Assembly (NCBI GenBank): GCA_002499405.1
Contig: DALH01000048.1
Coordinates: forward strand, 1-28,447
Origin: Candidatus Micrarchaeota archaeon UBA95
Lineage (GTDB): Archaea; Micrarchaeota; Micrarchaeia; Norongarragalinales; Norongarragalinaceae
Direction: 5' to 3'
DNA length: 28,447 nucleotides
In this document: one piece after another, positions 8,500 to 17,400 of the stretch
Numbering within the stretch: position 1 is the stretch's first letter
Layout of the letters: each line of letters begins with the position of its first letter
Made by a program: the position numbers and the translations under genes
Notes under the pieces: generated by a model
What the model saw: only the letters and a program-made list of their open reading frames with translations
Told to the model about the DNA's origin: nothing
The model's database searches: none

Positions 8500-9576
8500 G
8501 TGGAAGAAATTGTCAGGAACGCGCTTCAAAAAAACGACGATATAGAACAAGAAGAATTCTTTGAGACGCCGAAAATAATGGTCATCGGCACCGGCGGCGG
8601 TGGATGCAACTCAATTAACCGCTTGGCCAAGGCCGGCATCAAGGGCGCCGAACTCGTCGCCATCAACACGGACCGAATGCACTTGACCATGATGAGCGAA
8701 AACGTGAAAAAAGTGCTTATCGGCGCCTCCATTACCAGGGGTCTCGGCGCTGGCGGCTACCCCGAAGTGGGCGCCAAGGCGGCCGACATGAGCCGCGAGG
8801 CACTGGAAAAAATAATGGACCGCGCCGACCTCGTGTTCCTCACCGCCGGAATGGGCGGGGGCACGGGCACTGGAAGCGCTCCCATCCTCTCGGAAATCGC
8901 GAAGAAACAAGGCGCAATCACGATTTCAATTGTCACCTACCCGTTCGCCCTTGAAAGGGCGCGCCTGGCAAAGGCGGACGAGGGCTTGGAGAACCTGAAG
9001 AACGCGTGCGACACCATAATCGTCATTGACAACAACCGCCTGGTCCAAATCGTTCCCAACCTACCCATTGAACAGGCATTCAACGTTGCCGACGAAATAA
9101 TTGCCCGCGCGGTTCGCGGCATCACCGAAACCATTACCACTCCCTCGCTGATTAACCTGGACTTCGCGGACGTGCGCGCCGTCATGTGCAACGGCGGCGT
9201 GTCCATGATTGCCGTGGGCGAAGGAAAGGGCACCGACCGCGTTCGCGACGTCGTAGACAACACGCTGAACAACGTTTTGTTGGACGTGGATTACACCGGG
9301 GCAAAAGGCGTCCTCTTGCACATCACGGGCGGCCCTGACATGACGCTCGGCGAGTGCAACGCAATCGGCGAAGCGCTCACGGAGCGCGTTGACCCGCAGG
9401 CCACCGTCATCTGGGGCTCGCGCGTTGACCCAACCTTTGAGGGACGCATAGAGGCAATCGCAATCTTCACCGGCATCCAGTCGCCCTACGTTTTGGGCGG
9501 GGAAGTGCGCTCGGGTTACGAGTCCCCGCGCGCCGCACCCGGAAGGCACGGCGTGGAAGACATAGAATTCCTTTGA
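8500..9576 (+). CDS. ftsZ: Cell division protein FtsZ
   Basis: This 358-residue tubulin-like GTPase polymerises into the division ring at midcell. Visible hallmarks are the GTGGGGCNSINR nucleotide loop near residue 31 and the tubulin signature GGGTGTGS (G119-S126). The T7 catalytic loop NLDFAD (N219-D224) completes the GTPase site of the next subunit. The body is full length for archaeal FtsZ with a short linker and a C-terminal acidic/hydrophobic tail, VEDIEFL, probably the partner-binding peptide. GTG 8500 is supported by the Shine-Dalgarno at 8486-8493. It lies 78 bp after the secretion ATPase with its own promoter, so it is probably transcribed independently. The convergent neighbour is rps8e. 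Confidence 0.98.
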   Translation: MEEIVRNALQKNDDIEQEEFFETPKIMVIGTGGGGCNSINRLAKAGIKGAELVAINTDRMHLTMMSENVKKVLIGASITRGLGAGGYPEVGAKAADMSREALEKIMDRADLVFLTAGMGGGTGTGSAPILSEIAKKQGAITISIVTYPFALERARLAKADEGLENLKNACDTIIVIDNNRLVQIVPNLPIEQAFNVADEIIARAVRGITETITTPSLINLDFADVRAVMCNGGVSMIAVGEGKGTDRVRDVVDNTLNNVLLDVDYTGAKGVLLHITGGPDMTLGECNAIGEALTERVDPQATVIWGSRVDPTFEGRIEAIAIFTGIQSPYVLGGEVRSGYESPRAAPGRHGVEDIEFL

Positions 9577-9597
9577 TTTTTTTTATATGAAAAAAAA
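9577..9597. terminator. Shared bidirectional T-rich terminator between ftsZ and rps8e
   Basis: Only 21 bases separate the two convergent stop codons. The plus strand gives a run of eight T (ATTTTTTTTATAT), and the minus strand gives another T-run from the A8 tract at 9590-9597. Archaeal polymerase terminates at U-rich tracts without needing a hairpin, so one short A/T block can end both transcripts. Confidence 0.65.
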
Positions 9598-10002
9598 CTA
9601 GTTTTTTTCTTCTTTTACGAGGACGGCGTTAACGACTCCGTCCTGTCCCGGCCTGCTCAACACGCGGGCCTTGCCGGCCTCGGTGTCTATCACGGTCCCC
9701 TTGGTAACTATTTTTTCGCGCACGTAGTGGCGGTTCGCCTCCGTGGAGACCACGTCCTTGATTTTCACTTTTTTGACGGTCGCGCCGTCGGCTACGTTCG
9801 CGTAAAGCACGCGGGTGGCCGACACCTTGCGGCCGCCGCCCTTGGTGCGGAACTCGTTGCGCGTCTCCAAATCGCTTTTGGACTCGAGTTTGGTGCGCGA
9901 AAAGAATCCCCCCCAGTGGAAGCGATCCTTGTCCTTGTTGGCGCGCCTCTTCCCGCCCGAACCGCTTGCCTTGGTCTTTGCGTGCTTGTGATACTGAACC
10001 AT
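9598..10002 (-). CDS. rps8e: Small-subunit ribosomal protein S8e
   Basis: This is a 134-residue basic protein of the archaeal/eukaryotic small ribosomal subunit, absent from bacteria, so it is a strong domain marker. Visible are the basic N-terminal extension (KASGSGGKRRANKDKDRFHW), TKGGGRKVSATRVLYANV, NRHYVREKIVTKGTVIDTE and the diagnostic C-terminal SRPGQDGVVNAVLV. The length is in the usual archaeal range. ATG 10002 has a weak AGGA just ahead, and a TATA-like box at 10051-10058 predicts a leader of about 26 nt. It is transcribed convergently with ftsZ and divergently from the TadC-like gene. Confidence 0.97.
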   Translation of the reverse strand: MVQYHKHAKTKASGSGGKRRANKDKDRFHWGGFFSRTKLESKSDLETRNEFRTKGGGRKVSATRVLYANVADGATVKKVKIKDVVSTEANRHYVREKIVTKGTVIDTEAGKARVLSRPGQDGVVNAVLVKEEKN

Positions 10003-10050
10003 TCCTGAATAATCACCGTTAAAAGTTGTGTATTGAATTGCGTGAAACGC

Positions 10051-10058
10051 ATTTAAAA
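10051..10058 (-). promoter_or_regulatory. TATA-like box for rps8e
   Basis: Minus-strand TTTTAAAT is centred 52 nt upstream of ATG 10002, giving a predicted start near 10028 and a short leader with a weak AGGA. It lies within the 106-bp divergent region shared with the TadC-like gene. Confidence 0.4.
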
Positions 10059-10076
10059 CAATTGCCTTGCCCCGCG

Positions 10077-10087
10077 TTTTTTATATT
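10077..10087 (+). promoter_or_regulatory. TATA box for the TadC-like/archaeosortase operon
   Basis: TTTTTTATATT is centred about 26 nt upstream of ATG 10109, with no Shine-Dalgarno between. The spacing predicts a leaderless message and favours ATG 10109 over the in-frame TTG at 10106. Confidence 0.65.
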
Positions 10088-10108
10088 CGCGCGGCGTTCG
10101 CTTAATTG

Positions 10109-12394
10109 ATGCCGCGCAAGAAAAACAAGGACGACAGGTACGCCTTGAACCTTAATAAAAAAGGCGAGCGGTTCGAGGGCTTGTACAAGGACTTCATTGA
10201 AAAGCAGCCCAGCAAAGTGGAGAAGCCCAAGGATGAGACGCCGGGCTTCGTGAAGTTCACGCGCGCCGTCAACAAGTTGTTTCCCTCGTACGGGGCTGGC
10301 GCCAAGTACTCGGACGAGGAAGAACAGGCAATGGCGTTCCTCGGGTGGGGGCTAGGCCCCGAAGATTTTTACGGGGCCTACAAGGCGATTACCATTGTGG
10401 GCCTGGCGGCCGGCCTCGTGCTCGGCGGCGCGGCATACGTTTTGCTGGCGGAAAACCTGGGAACGCTTGCCTTGGCCCCCTTGTTGTTGTTCGCGTTGGC
10501 TCCGATTGTCGCGGGATTCCTTTACAAGGGTTATCCCGCGAGCGCCGTGAAAAAGGAGACCATGCAGTCGCTTGCCTACATACCCGAAATCGTTAATTAT
10601 TTGACGATGAGCATGCGGCTCACCTCCAACCTGGAAAAAGCGGTTTCGTTCGCGGCGGCGCACGGCCAAGGAAAAATCGCCGAGGACCTCAAAAAAATCG
10701 TGTGGGACGTCCAAATCGGGCGTTACGCCAGCATTGAAGAGGGCTTGGACGACTTGGCGTACAAGTGGGGCGACTACAACGACGACTTCAAGCAAGCGCT
10801 GATGTTGATTCGCGCAAGCATTCTGGAAGGCAACCAGCAGCGCCGCGAGGAAATACTTGAAAAGGCGAGTGAGGACGTGCTGGAGGGAACCCGCGAAAAA
10901 ATGGATATGTACGCCCGCGGCCTGCAACAACCCACGGTTTACCTCTACTACTTCGGCATATTGTTGCCGTTGCTGCTCGCAATAGTTCTCCCCATCGGCG
11001 GAAGCATGTCGGGCACGCAACTCGCAAAACCCGAGTACTTGTTCGTGGGCTACAACCTGCTCATACCCTTGATGGTTTACGCATTTGGTTCAAACATCAT
11101 CGCGGGCAAGCCGCCCATGAACGCGCCCCCCGACATTCCCAAGGACTACCCGGGGCTGCCGCCAACGGGCCAAGCCAAGATACTGGGAGTCACCATGCCG
11201 TTCAAGTGGTTCGCGGCATTGCTGCTGGTTTCGCTGGTGGCGCTCGGCTATTACACGGACCAGGGCGGAACGCAGGAAGCATTGAACGCCGTGCTCACCC
11301 CGGTAAACGACTTGCTGATGGCTGCGTTGGACGAGCCGACGGGGGTGCTCTTTGAACCAAGTGAAGGGTTCGTGATTCCGGGCACGCTTGGAGCCGTGAG
11401 CCCTCTGGCAACCAACCGCGCCGAGGAATACTCCTCTTTCCCGCACTTCAAGTTCTTCTGCGAAACCGACGAGAAGACGGGAAAAACCCTTGACTGCGAA
11501 AGCGAGGGCCACTACTTCGTGGGGCTGTTCACGATTTTCGGGTTGTTCATAGGAGCCGCGCTCTCAATCAGCTTGTACTTGCAGGGAAAATACGGCGCGC
11601 GCAAGAAAGTGCAGGACGAGATTCGGGAGATGGAGGAGGAATTCAAGGACGCCATGTACGTCTTGGCGTCGCGCCTCGGCGAAAACAAGCCCGTTGAAGA
11701 GGCGTTGCGTAGTGCAACCGAGTTCCTGCCGAAAAGCGTTTTGGCTAAACGCGTGTTCAGGCGCGTGCTCCTCAACATCACGACTATGGGGATGACGTTT
11801 GACGCCGCCGTGTTCGACAAGACGTTCGGCGCGTTGAAGGACGTGCCGTCGCGCACCATCCAGAGCGGCATGCAGTTCCTCGTGGACTCCATCGAACTCG
11901 GCGTGAACGTCGCCGCGAAGTCGCTCATCAACTTGTCCATGCAGATGCGTAACTCCAAAAAAATCAACGACTCCTTGAAACGCTTGCTGCAGGACGTGAC
12001 CACCATGCTCTCCACGATGGCGACCTTCGTGGCACCCATCGTGCTCGCCGTGGTGAGCGCGATGCAGCGCCTCATAATCGGCTCGCTGAGCACCGCCGGC
12101 GGGGGGGAGGCGACCGAGTCCGCGATGGAGACGGCGGGAACGCAGGGATTCAACATCGGAAACATGTTCGGGAACGCCGAGGCCTTGAAGGCGAACGCGG
12201 ACCCGGCAACGTTCGCGTTCATAATGGGAATTTACGTGTTTGAAATCGTGATACTCCTGACCTACTTCAACTCGCAAATAGAGGACACGAACAACGACTT
12301 GCACACTTACACGAGCATAGCGAAATCGCTGCCCCTCGCCGTAATCCTTTACTGCGTCGTGGTCTACGCCACGAGTTTGCTGCTGGGTGGTTGA
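10109..12394 (+). CDS. Type II secretion F-domain (TadC/FlaJ-like) platform protein with two F domains
   Basis: This 761-residue polytopic membrane protein is expected to be the inner-membrane platform on which a secretion ATPase works to assemble pilin-like subunits. It contains two T2SSF-like cytoplasmic helical domains. The first is at about 156-265 (YIPEIVNYLTMSMRLTSNLEKAV to FKQALMLIR) and the second at about 511-620 (MYVLASRLGENKPVEEALR to FLVDSIELGVN). Each is followed by paired hydrophobic helices, plus others near 90-130, 360-375, 465-485, 640-665, 705-725 and 740-760. Archaeal platform proteins often carry one such unit; two suggests an internal duplication or fusion of TadB- and TadC-like halves. 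The N-terminus is strongly basic. It is the first gene of a run leading into the archaeosortase (2 nt to ATG 12397). Confidence 0.9.
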   Translation: MPRKKNKDDRYALNLNKKGERFEGLYKDFIEKQPSKVEKPKDETPGFVKFTRAVNKLFPSYGAGAKYSDEEEQAMAFLGWGLGPEDFYGAYKAITIVGLAAGLVLGGAAYVLLAENLGTLALAPLLLFALAPIVAGFLYKGYPASAVKKETMQSLAYIPEIVNYLTMSMRLTSNLEKAVSFAAAHGQGKIAEDLKKIVWDVQIGRYASIEEGLDDLAYKWGDYNDDFKQALMLIRASILEGNQQRREEILEKASEDVLEGTREKMDMYARGLQQPTVYLYYFGILLPLLLAIVLPIGGSMSGTQLAKPEYLFVGYNLLIPLMVYAFGSNIIAGKPPMNAPPDIPKDYPGLPPTGQAKILGVTMPFKWFAALLLVSLVALGYYTDQGGTQEALNAVLTPVNDLLMAALDEPTGVLFEPSEGFVIPGTLGAVSPLATNRAEEYSSFPHFKFFCETDEKTGKTLDCESEGHYFVGLFTIFGLFIGAALSISLYLQGKYGARKKVQDEIREMEEEFKDAMYVLASRLGENKPVEEALRSATEFLPKSVLAKRVFRRVLLNITTMGMTFDAAVFDKTFGALKDVPSRTIQSGMQFLVDSIELGVNVAAKSLINLSMQMRNSKKINDSLKRLLQDVTTMLSTMATFVAPIVLAVVSAMQRLIIGSLSTAGGGEATESAMETAGTQGFNIGNMFGNAEALKANADPATFAFIMGIYVFEIVILLTYFNSQIEDTNNDLHTYTSIAKSLPLAVILYCVVVYATSLLLGG

Positions 12395-12396
12395 AG

Positions 12397-12858
12397 ATGC
12401 GGTTCGCCGCCTTGACGCTCTCAATAATGGCTGCTTCATACGTCGCCCTCGGCTTGTTCTCCTTCCCCTTGTCCTTCATTGCCGCGATAATCCCGCAACA
12501 ACTCCTCGGCGCCGCCGGCGTTGAAACCCAACTGGTTTTCGCGGGCGGCTCCCACCACCTGGCCGCCGCGGAGTGGGACGCGGAAATCAACGAGGCGTGT
12601 TGGGGGCGCCTTGAACTGGCGGTTCTGTTCGCTGTAATCCTTGCAAGCGAAAACCGCGCACTCAAAAAAAGGTTGGGGGGAGTCGCCTTGGGCTCCGCGC
12701 TCGCTTTGCTCGCATTCAATCCGTTGCGCATAACCATCTCCTTGTTGACGCTGAACGAACTCTTGCACGACGTCTTGTTCCGCGCCTCGTTGCTGCTCGC
12801 GATAGTCGGCTACTACGCGTGGTGGTATAAAAATTCGGGGGGAGTAAACAAAACGTGA
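12397..12858 (+). CDS. Exosortase/archaeosortase-family membrane protein
   Basis: This is a 153-residue, mostly hydrophobic protein with about four membrane helices. The exosortase/archaeosortase family consists of membrane-embedded cysteine transpeptidases that cut C-terminal sorting signals and attach surface proteins to lipid. Their catalytic triad Cys-Arg-His is visible as C68 in NEACWGRLEL, R111 in FNPLRITI and H124 in ELLHDVLFR, in the usual order and spacing. ATG 12397 is preferred because GGGTGG lies 6 nt upstream, overlapping the end of the platform gene. The protein is short compared with many relatives, so it is a minimal catalytic core. No PGF-CTERM or PEF-CTERM-like tail is evident in neighbouring proteins. 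The next gene overlaps its stop codon, so they are co-translated. Confidence 0.85.
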   Translation: MRFAALTLSIMAASYVALGLFSFPLSFIAAIIPQQLLGAAGVETQLVFAGGSHHLAAAEWDAEINEACWGRLELAVLFAVILASENRALKKRLGGVALGSALALLAFNPLRITISLLTLNELLHDVLFRASLLLAIVGYYAWWYKNSGGVNKT

Positions 12859-14366
12859 GAAAAGGATTCATTGCAGCGCCGCTCCTCGGAACCATCCTGT
12901 TCCTGACCGCGGTAATATTCGTGGTCAATTTGAACAAGGAGGAGTCCAGCGAAGTCGCGTTGATAGCCAACGAGGCATACAACAACCGCGTCACTTCCCT
13001 CCTGGAACTGTACCGAAGCGACTTGGGCTCCCAGTTCCGCGAGAACCTCGCCCGCGTAATAGAGGACTTCCTGTCAAGCAAGTGCTGGGACAACCTGTTC
13101 CGCGTTTCAAACCAAGTGGTCGTCGGGAAAACCAATTACCTGGACGAAAAGGTGCTGCGTTATCGTGCCTGCAGTTACGTGAACGACGTCATCCACGACG
13201 TGATCTGCTCGCATGTTTCCTCGGGGGTGGACGAGGTCTGCAACGAGGAATGCCTTGACAACTGCGGGGACACGGACGCCTGTCACAAGGAATGTTGCGA
13301 CTACGTTGAGGCAGATGCTTACGGCCTGCCCAAGTGGATGCGGGAAATCGCTGATGACTTCGTTTTCGAGGGAATCACGTTTGAATCCGCTAACCCAGAC
13401 CAGTTCAAGGTCTTTCTCGGGGATGACCCGGGTTACGGCGACGCGTGCCGCACCCTCATCAGCACGAGTTTGATGGACTGCAAGGCGTTCGCCGAAGGCG
13501 AGCTGCAGTGCTGCAAGGAAATCGATTCGGATCGCGGGGGTAATCCATACCAGCTCGTAACCGAGGAAAAACAGTTCTCGGATGCCTGCCTCAAGGACGA
13601 CGTGATTGACTGTTCAAAGGGAACGTTTTACGTTGAAATAAACGTTGAAGACAAGGACGTTTACCCGAACCTGCCGCGCACCAAGAGCTCGGACGGCAAG
13701 GGCAACGAGATTCGCACGGGCGCAATAAGCGACTCCAACTTTTACCTGCCCATCAACTACCCGTTGTACCGCTACTACGACTACGCCTTCGGGGTTTACG
13801 CGGAACTCGCGAAGGAAGTCAACCCCGAAGAACCGGAAAACAGCAACTTGTGCACTATAGAAGGAGATGGTTTGGATTCGGACACGGAACCGGATTGCGG
13901 GAGCGTTGAACACGACGGCTCGAGTTATTCTTTCGGGGAAACAAAAATAGAAATATTGGGTTTACTCAACGGCGCCGTGGACCGCGCTTGCAACGAGTAT
14001 TCCACGGTCAAGCGCAAAGAAGACGACGATTACTGGGGAAAACCCGTTCCAAAAAGCCCGGGCTCCCTTTCCAAGGAATCATTGGCCCTCGAATTGTGTA
14101 CCATATCCGGAGAGTGCGGGGCGACCGATGACGGGTGGACGGACTGTGAAACGGATTTGGATGAAAGCGCCATTGAGGGCACCATTGATTTAGCGAAATG
14201 CGGTAAAGACGGCGACTGCTACGCCGTATTCCAGTGGTCGGGCGCCGCAAAGAAGATGCGTTTCCTGGACTACGAGGCAAGCGTGAGAACCGACCCCACG
14301 CAACCCAACCAATTCTGTTTCAACGTCCAACCGTATTACGAGCCGCTGGAATCGTTGAACCCCTGA
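12855..14366 (+). CDS. Cysteine-rich pilin-like surface protein
   Basis: This 503-residue protein starts at GTG 12855 inside the archaeosortase stop (GTGA overlap). The N-terminus RKGFIAAPLLGTILFLTAV is a basic residue and Gly followed by one hydrophobic helix (about 7-26), like a prepilin or a simple signal anchor. The helix is followed by a helical segment (to about 105). A Cys-dense patch follows (C106, C118, C129, C133, C137, C143, C147, C148), with more cysteines scattered to the end, suggesting a disulphide-stabilised extracellular domain. There is no C-terminal hydrophobic segment, so it does not look like an archaeosortase substrate. I recognise no family. Position between the archaeosortase and the giant protein suggests a subunit of the same surface structure. 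Confidence 0.75.
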   Translation: MRKGFIAAPLLGTILFLTAVIFVVNLNKEESSEVALIANEAYNNRVTSLLELYRSDLGSQFRENLARVIEDFLSSKCWDNLFRVSNQVVVGKTNYLDEKVLRYRACSYVNDVIHDVICSHVSSGVDEVCNEECLDNCGDTDACHKECCDYVEADAYGLPKWMREIADDFVFEGITFESANPDQFKVFLGDDPGYGDACRTLISTSLMDCKAFAEGELQCCKEIDSDRGGNPYQLVTEEKQFSDACLKDDVIDCSKGTFYVEINVEDKDVYPNLPRTKSSDGKGNEIRTGAISDSNFYLPINYPLYRYYDYAFGVYAELAKEVNPEEPENSNLCTIEGDGLDSDTEPDCGSVEHDGSSYSFGETKIEILGLLNGAVDRACNEYSTVKRKEDDDYWGKPVPKSPGSLSKESLALELCTISGECGATDDGWTDCETDLDESAIEGTIDLAKCGKDGDCYAVFQWSGAAKKMRFLDYEASVRTDPTQPNQFCFNVQPYYEPLESLNP

Positions 14367-14377
14367 TGCGTGAGGCA

Positions 14378-14384
14378 TTTTTAA
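14378..14384 (+). promoter_or_regulatory. TATA box and Shine-Dalgarno that fix the giant protein's TTG start
   Basis: TTTTTAA is centred near 14381, giving a predicted start near 14407. GGGGTG (14407-14412) then lies 5 nt before TTG 14418. The promoter falls in the 51-nt gap after the pilin-like gene, so the giant gene can be expressed separately. Confidence 0.5.
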
Positions 14385-14417
14385 GCCGAAAACCCCATAT
14401 TCTGTCGGGGTGTTAAC

Positions 14418-17400
14418 TTGAATTTAGACGAGTTAAAAGAAAAATATTCTTCATTCCTTGAATCGCTGCGCGAAAAAGGGATTCCGAAGCCGGAAGTCGT
14501 CGTCCCCGCAGCGATTGTCCTGCTTGTTGTCGGAGTTGCATTCCTGTTAACCCCCGGAATCTCACCCTTCGGCCCCGAAACCCAGGACGTCACGCTCACC
14601 GTGCTCTCGGAGGAAGGCGACCCCGTTAGGAGCGCAGCCATAACCATTTACAACGAGGAAGACGAATCGTGGAATGCGGTGACCGACGATTACGGGAAAG
14701 CCATATTCACGGCCGTCACCTACGAATCGTTGAAGGCAAGCGTTGAAGCCGCCGGCTACCAGTCCTACCGCCTGCAACCCGTCAGCGAAACCAAAAAGAT
14801 TTACTTGCAGTCATTGACGCCGGCAACCAAGGAGGTAACGGTGCGCGTGCGCGACTCCCTGGGCCACGACGTTGAAGGCGCGCAAGTCGTGTTGTTGTTC
14901 GACGACGGCACTACCAGCGCCGGCCGAACCGACGCCTTCGGCGAAGTTGAAATCGACGCGGGTCAAGCCGACTCGGCGGGAACCGTGCAGGCTAGCGCGG
15001 ACGGCTACAAATCCAGCCAGAAAACAATTTACAAATACGAGTGGGACTCCCCCGTCGTGATAGAGCTGGCGAGCATACAAGAAGAACAGGTAGAGGAACC
15101 CGCAAGCGTTTACGTAATCGTGGAGGACGAACAGGGAAACGCCTTGGAAGGCATAACAATTTCCCTCACGGATTACAACACGGAGGCCGCGCAACGTAAG
15201 GGCCTCACGGACTCCTCGGGCGTAGCCGAGTTCACGGGCCTTATTGCGGGCTGGGCATTCCGCGTGAACGCCTTTGACCCGGCAAACGTTTACGCTGCTT
15301 ATGCTTCAACGCAGCGATTCATTGTTGAAAAAGACGGGTCTTCCGTGAGCGTGCGTCTGGAGAAAAAAATTGCGGACGCCGGCGAACTCAGGTTCAGCGC
15401 GGTCAACGAAAACGGCGAGCCCCTTGCCGGAGCCAGCATAATGGTTTTTGAGAGGTTGACGGGCGCGTTGCTTGCCGAAGCCAACACGGACGCCCTCGGC
15501 AAGGCGACAATCGCAGTAGCCAAAAACAAGGCGTTCTACGTAACCGCTTACAAGGAGGGCTACCACCCCGCGCAAGACGAAGTTGAATCCGGCGAAACAA
15601 GGAAACTCGTCCTGGAAAAAGCGGTGGCGGGAAGCTTCATTACGCTCACGGTCCACGTCAAGGACTCTATTACCGGCGAGCCCGCACCCAACGCACTCGT
15701 CACGCTCTTCAAGGCGGACGGCTTCCAGCTCGGCTACCCCGCTAAGCGCGCGGACGCGGACGGCACGACCACGTTTAACGCGCCGAAAACCTTGAAAGGA
15801 AAAACCTATGACTTGGTTGCAGCTGCCTCGCTGGGCTACAAGCAGGGCCGCAGCGACGCAATTCAAGTGTTTGAAGGCGCGGAATTATTCGTGGTCCTGG
15901 AGCCCCTGCCCGGAACAATAAAGGCAAAGGCAGTTGACGCTTCAACCGGGGAATTGGTGGACGACGCAACCCTCTCGCTGTGGTCTGGAGACGAAGCACT
16001 GGCGGAGTGCAACAAAAACCCGTGCGAATTCGTTGCACCCCCCGAAAAAGAATTGTATTTGAAAGCCGTGGCAGAAGGATACCTCGCGGCATTCACCGTA
16101 AACAAAATCGTTGCCCCCGGCGAAACCCTGGAAGTGGAGGCGCGCTTATACCCGCGCGAACTCGCCGAATCCTTAAGCATATCGCTGGAAGGAATATACG
16201 ATTCAAAGGGGAACAAGGTGAAGGAAGTATCCAACGCGGAAAAATTCGTTGCGCGCTTCCTCGTCAACGTTCCCTCAACCGAGTTGTCGGGCGCAACCGC
16301 GTTCTTCAAAATAGGGGATTCAACAACAGCCGGGGAAGAACCGTTCGCGATAACCGAGGTGAACGCGCCCCGCGCCGAAAAAACGGACGCAGGCTCATAC
16401 TACGACGAGGAATGCAGTGAAACAATTGAGGTCGGAGAAGAAGAGGAATACGCAATTGACTCGGATTACCGTAACTGGGCGCGCGTGCGCTTCCCCGACG
16501 GGTTCGCGGGAACCACCCAAGTGGAACTGGAGTTGTATGCGAGTCCTTCGGCAAAACAAGGCGACGAGTCCCGGCTTTATTTCAACGCGCACGCGGAGAA
16601 GAACGGCGTGCCCTTGTTGAGCCCAGTTGACGAAGCCCTCATAAGCGGCCTGCTCGACAAGGAAACGCTTACGGACAAGGATTACTGCCTCGCAAAGAAG
16701 CGCTCCGAAAAACTCGTTGTGGGCTCGGACACCCTGGCGTGCCGCGACTCGTCTTGCGCCGCGCTCTGGTTTGAGTTTGACGGCGGAAAATACAAGAAGG
16801 GCTTTGAAGTTGAAGCGGGCGACGAATTCCAGCTCGCCTATGAAGCCCTTGCCTTGACCGCACCCATCCAGGCAATTGAAGTGGGTTACCCCGAAGAACT
16901 GTTGTTGCAGTCCTGGGTTTCCGAGGACTCGGCAGGGGGGGTCGCACAAGAAAAAATGAGCGTGGACGTTGCAATCGGAGAAAAAACGAGCGGCAAGATA
17001 AGGTTCATTGCCTTGCGCGCCGTCTCCCTAGCCGAAGCAATTGTCACGGTTTACTACGAGGACGCGGCAATGCAGCCAACCTCTTACGCGTTGCAGTTCA
17101 CGGTCACGGGAACCAACAAGTTCAAGGTCTTGCTCTCGCCGGACTCGCTGGTTGCCGGGTTGAGCGAACGCGTGCGCGCCACCGTGCTCGACCAGTTCTC
17201 GCGGCCAATTGAAGACGCGTGGATAACTTACTACGACTGCGAGGACTATCCCCTGAACGCACAGGAAATAGATGTTGTCGGCGACGCAACGCGCGACAAC
17301 GGCGAGGACGGCAAATACGCCACGCAATTGAACCCGTCGTCCCTGGGCCGCATCGGCGTGCAAGTGCAACGCGACGGATTCAAGACATACGACTCGTGCG

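Noticed and set aside
9727..10008. A 93-codon plus-strand frame opposite rps8e
   Set aside because: It is antisense to a confidently identified ribosomal protein gene and has no recognisable features of its own.
11564..12439. A 291-codon minus-strand frame opposite the platform gene
   Set aside because: It has His/Arg-rich composition with no motif and lies opposite a clear T2SSF-family gene.
15306..15866. A 186-codon minus-strand frame opposite the giant surface protein
   Set aside because: It is antisense to the regular beta-domain repeats, has no start signals and shows no family resemblance.
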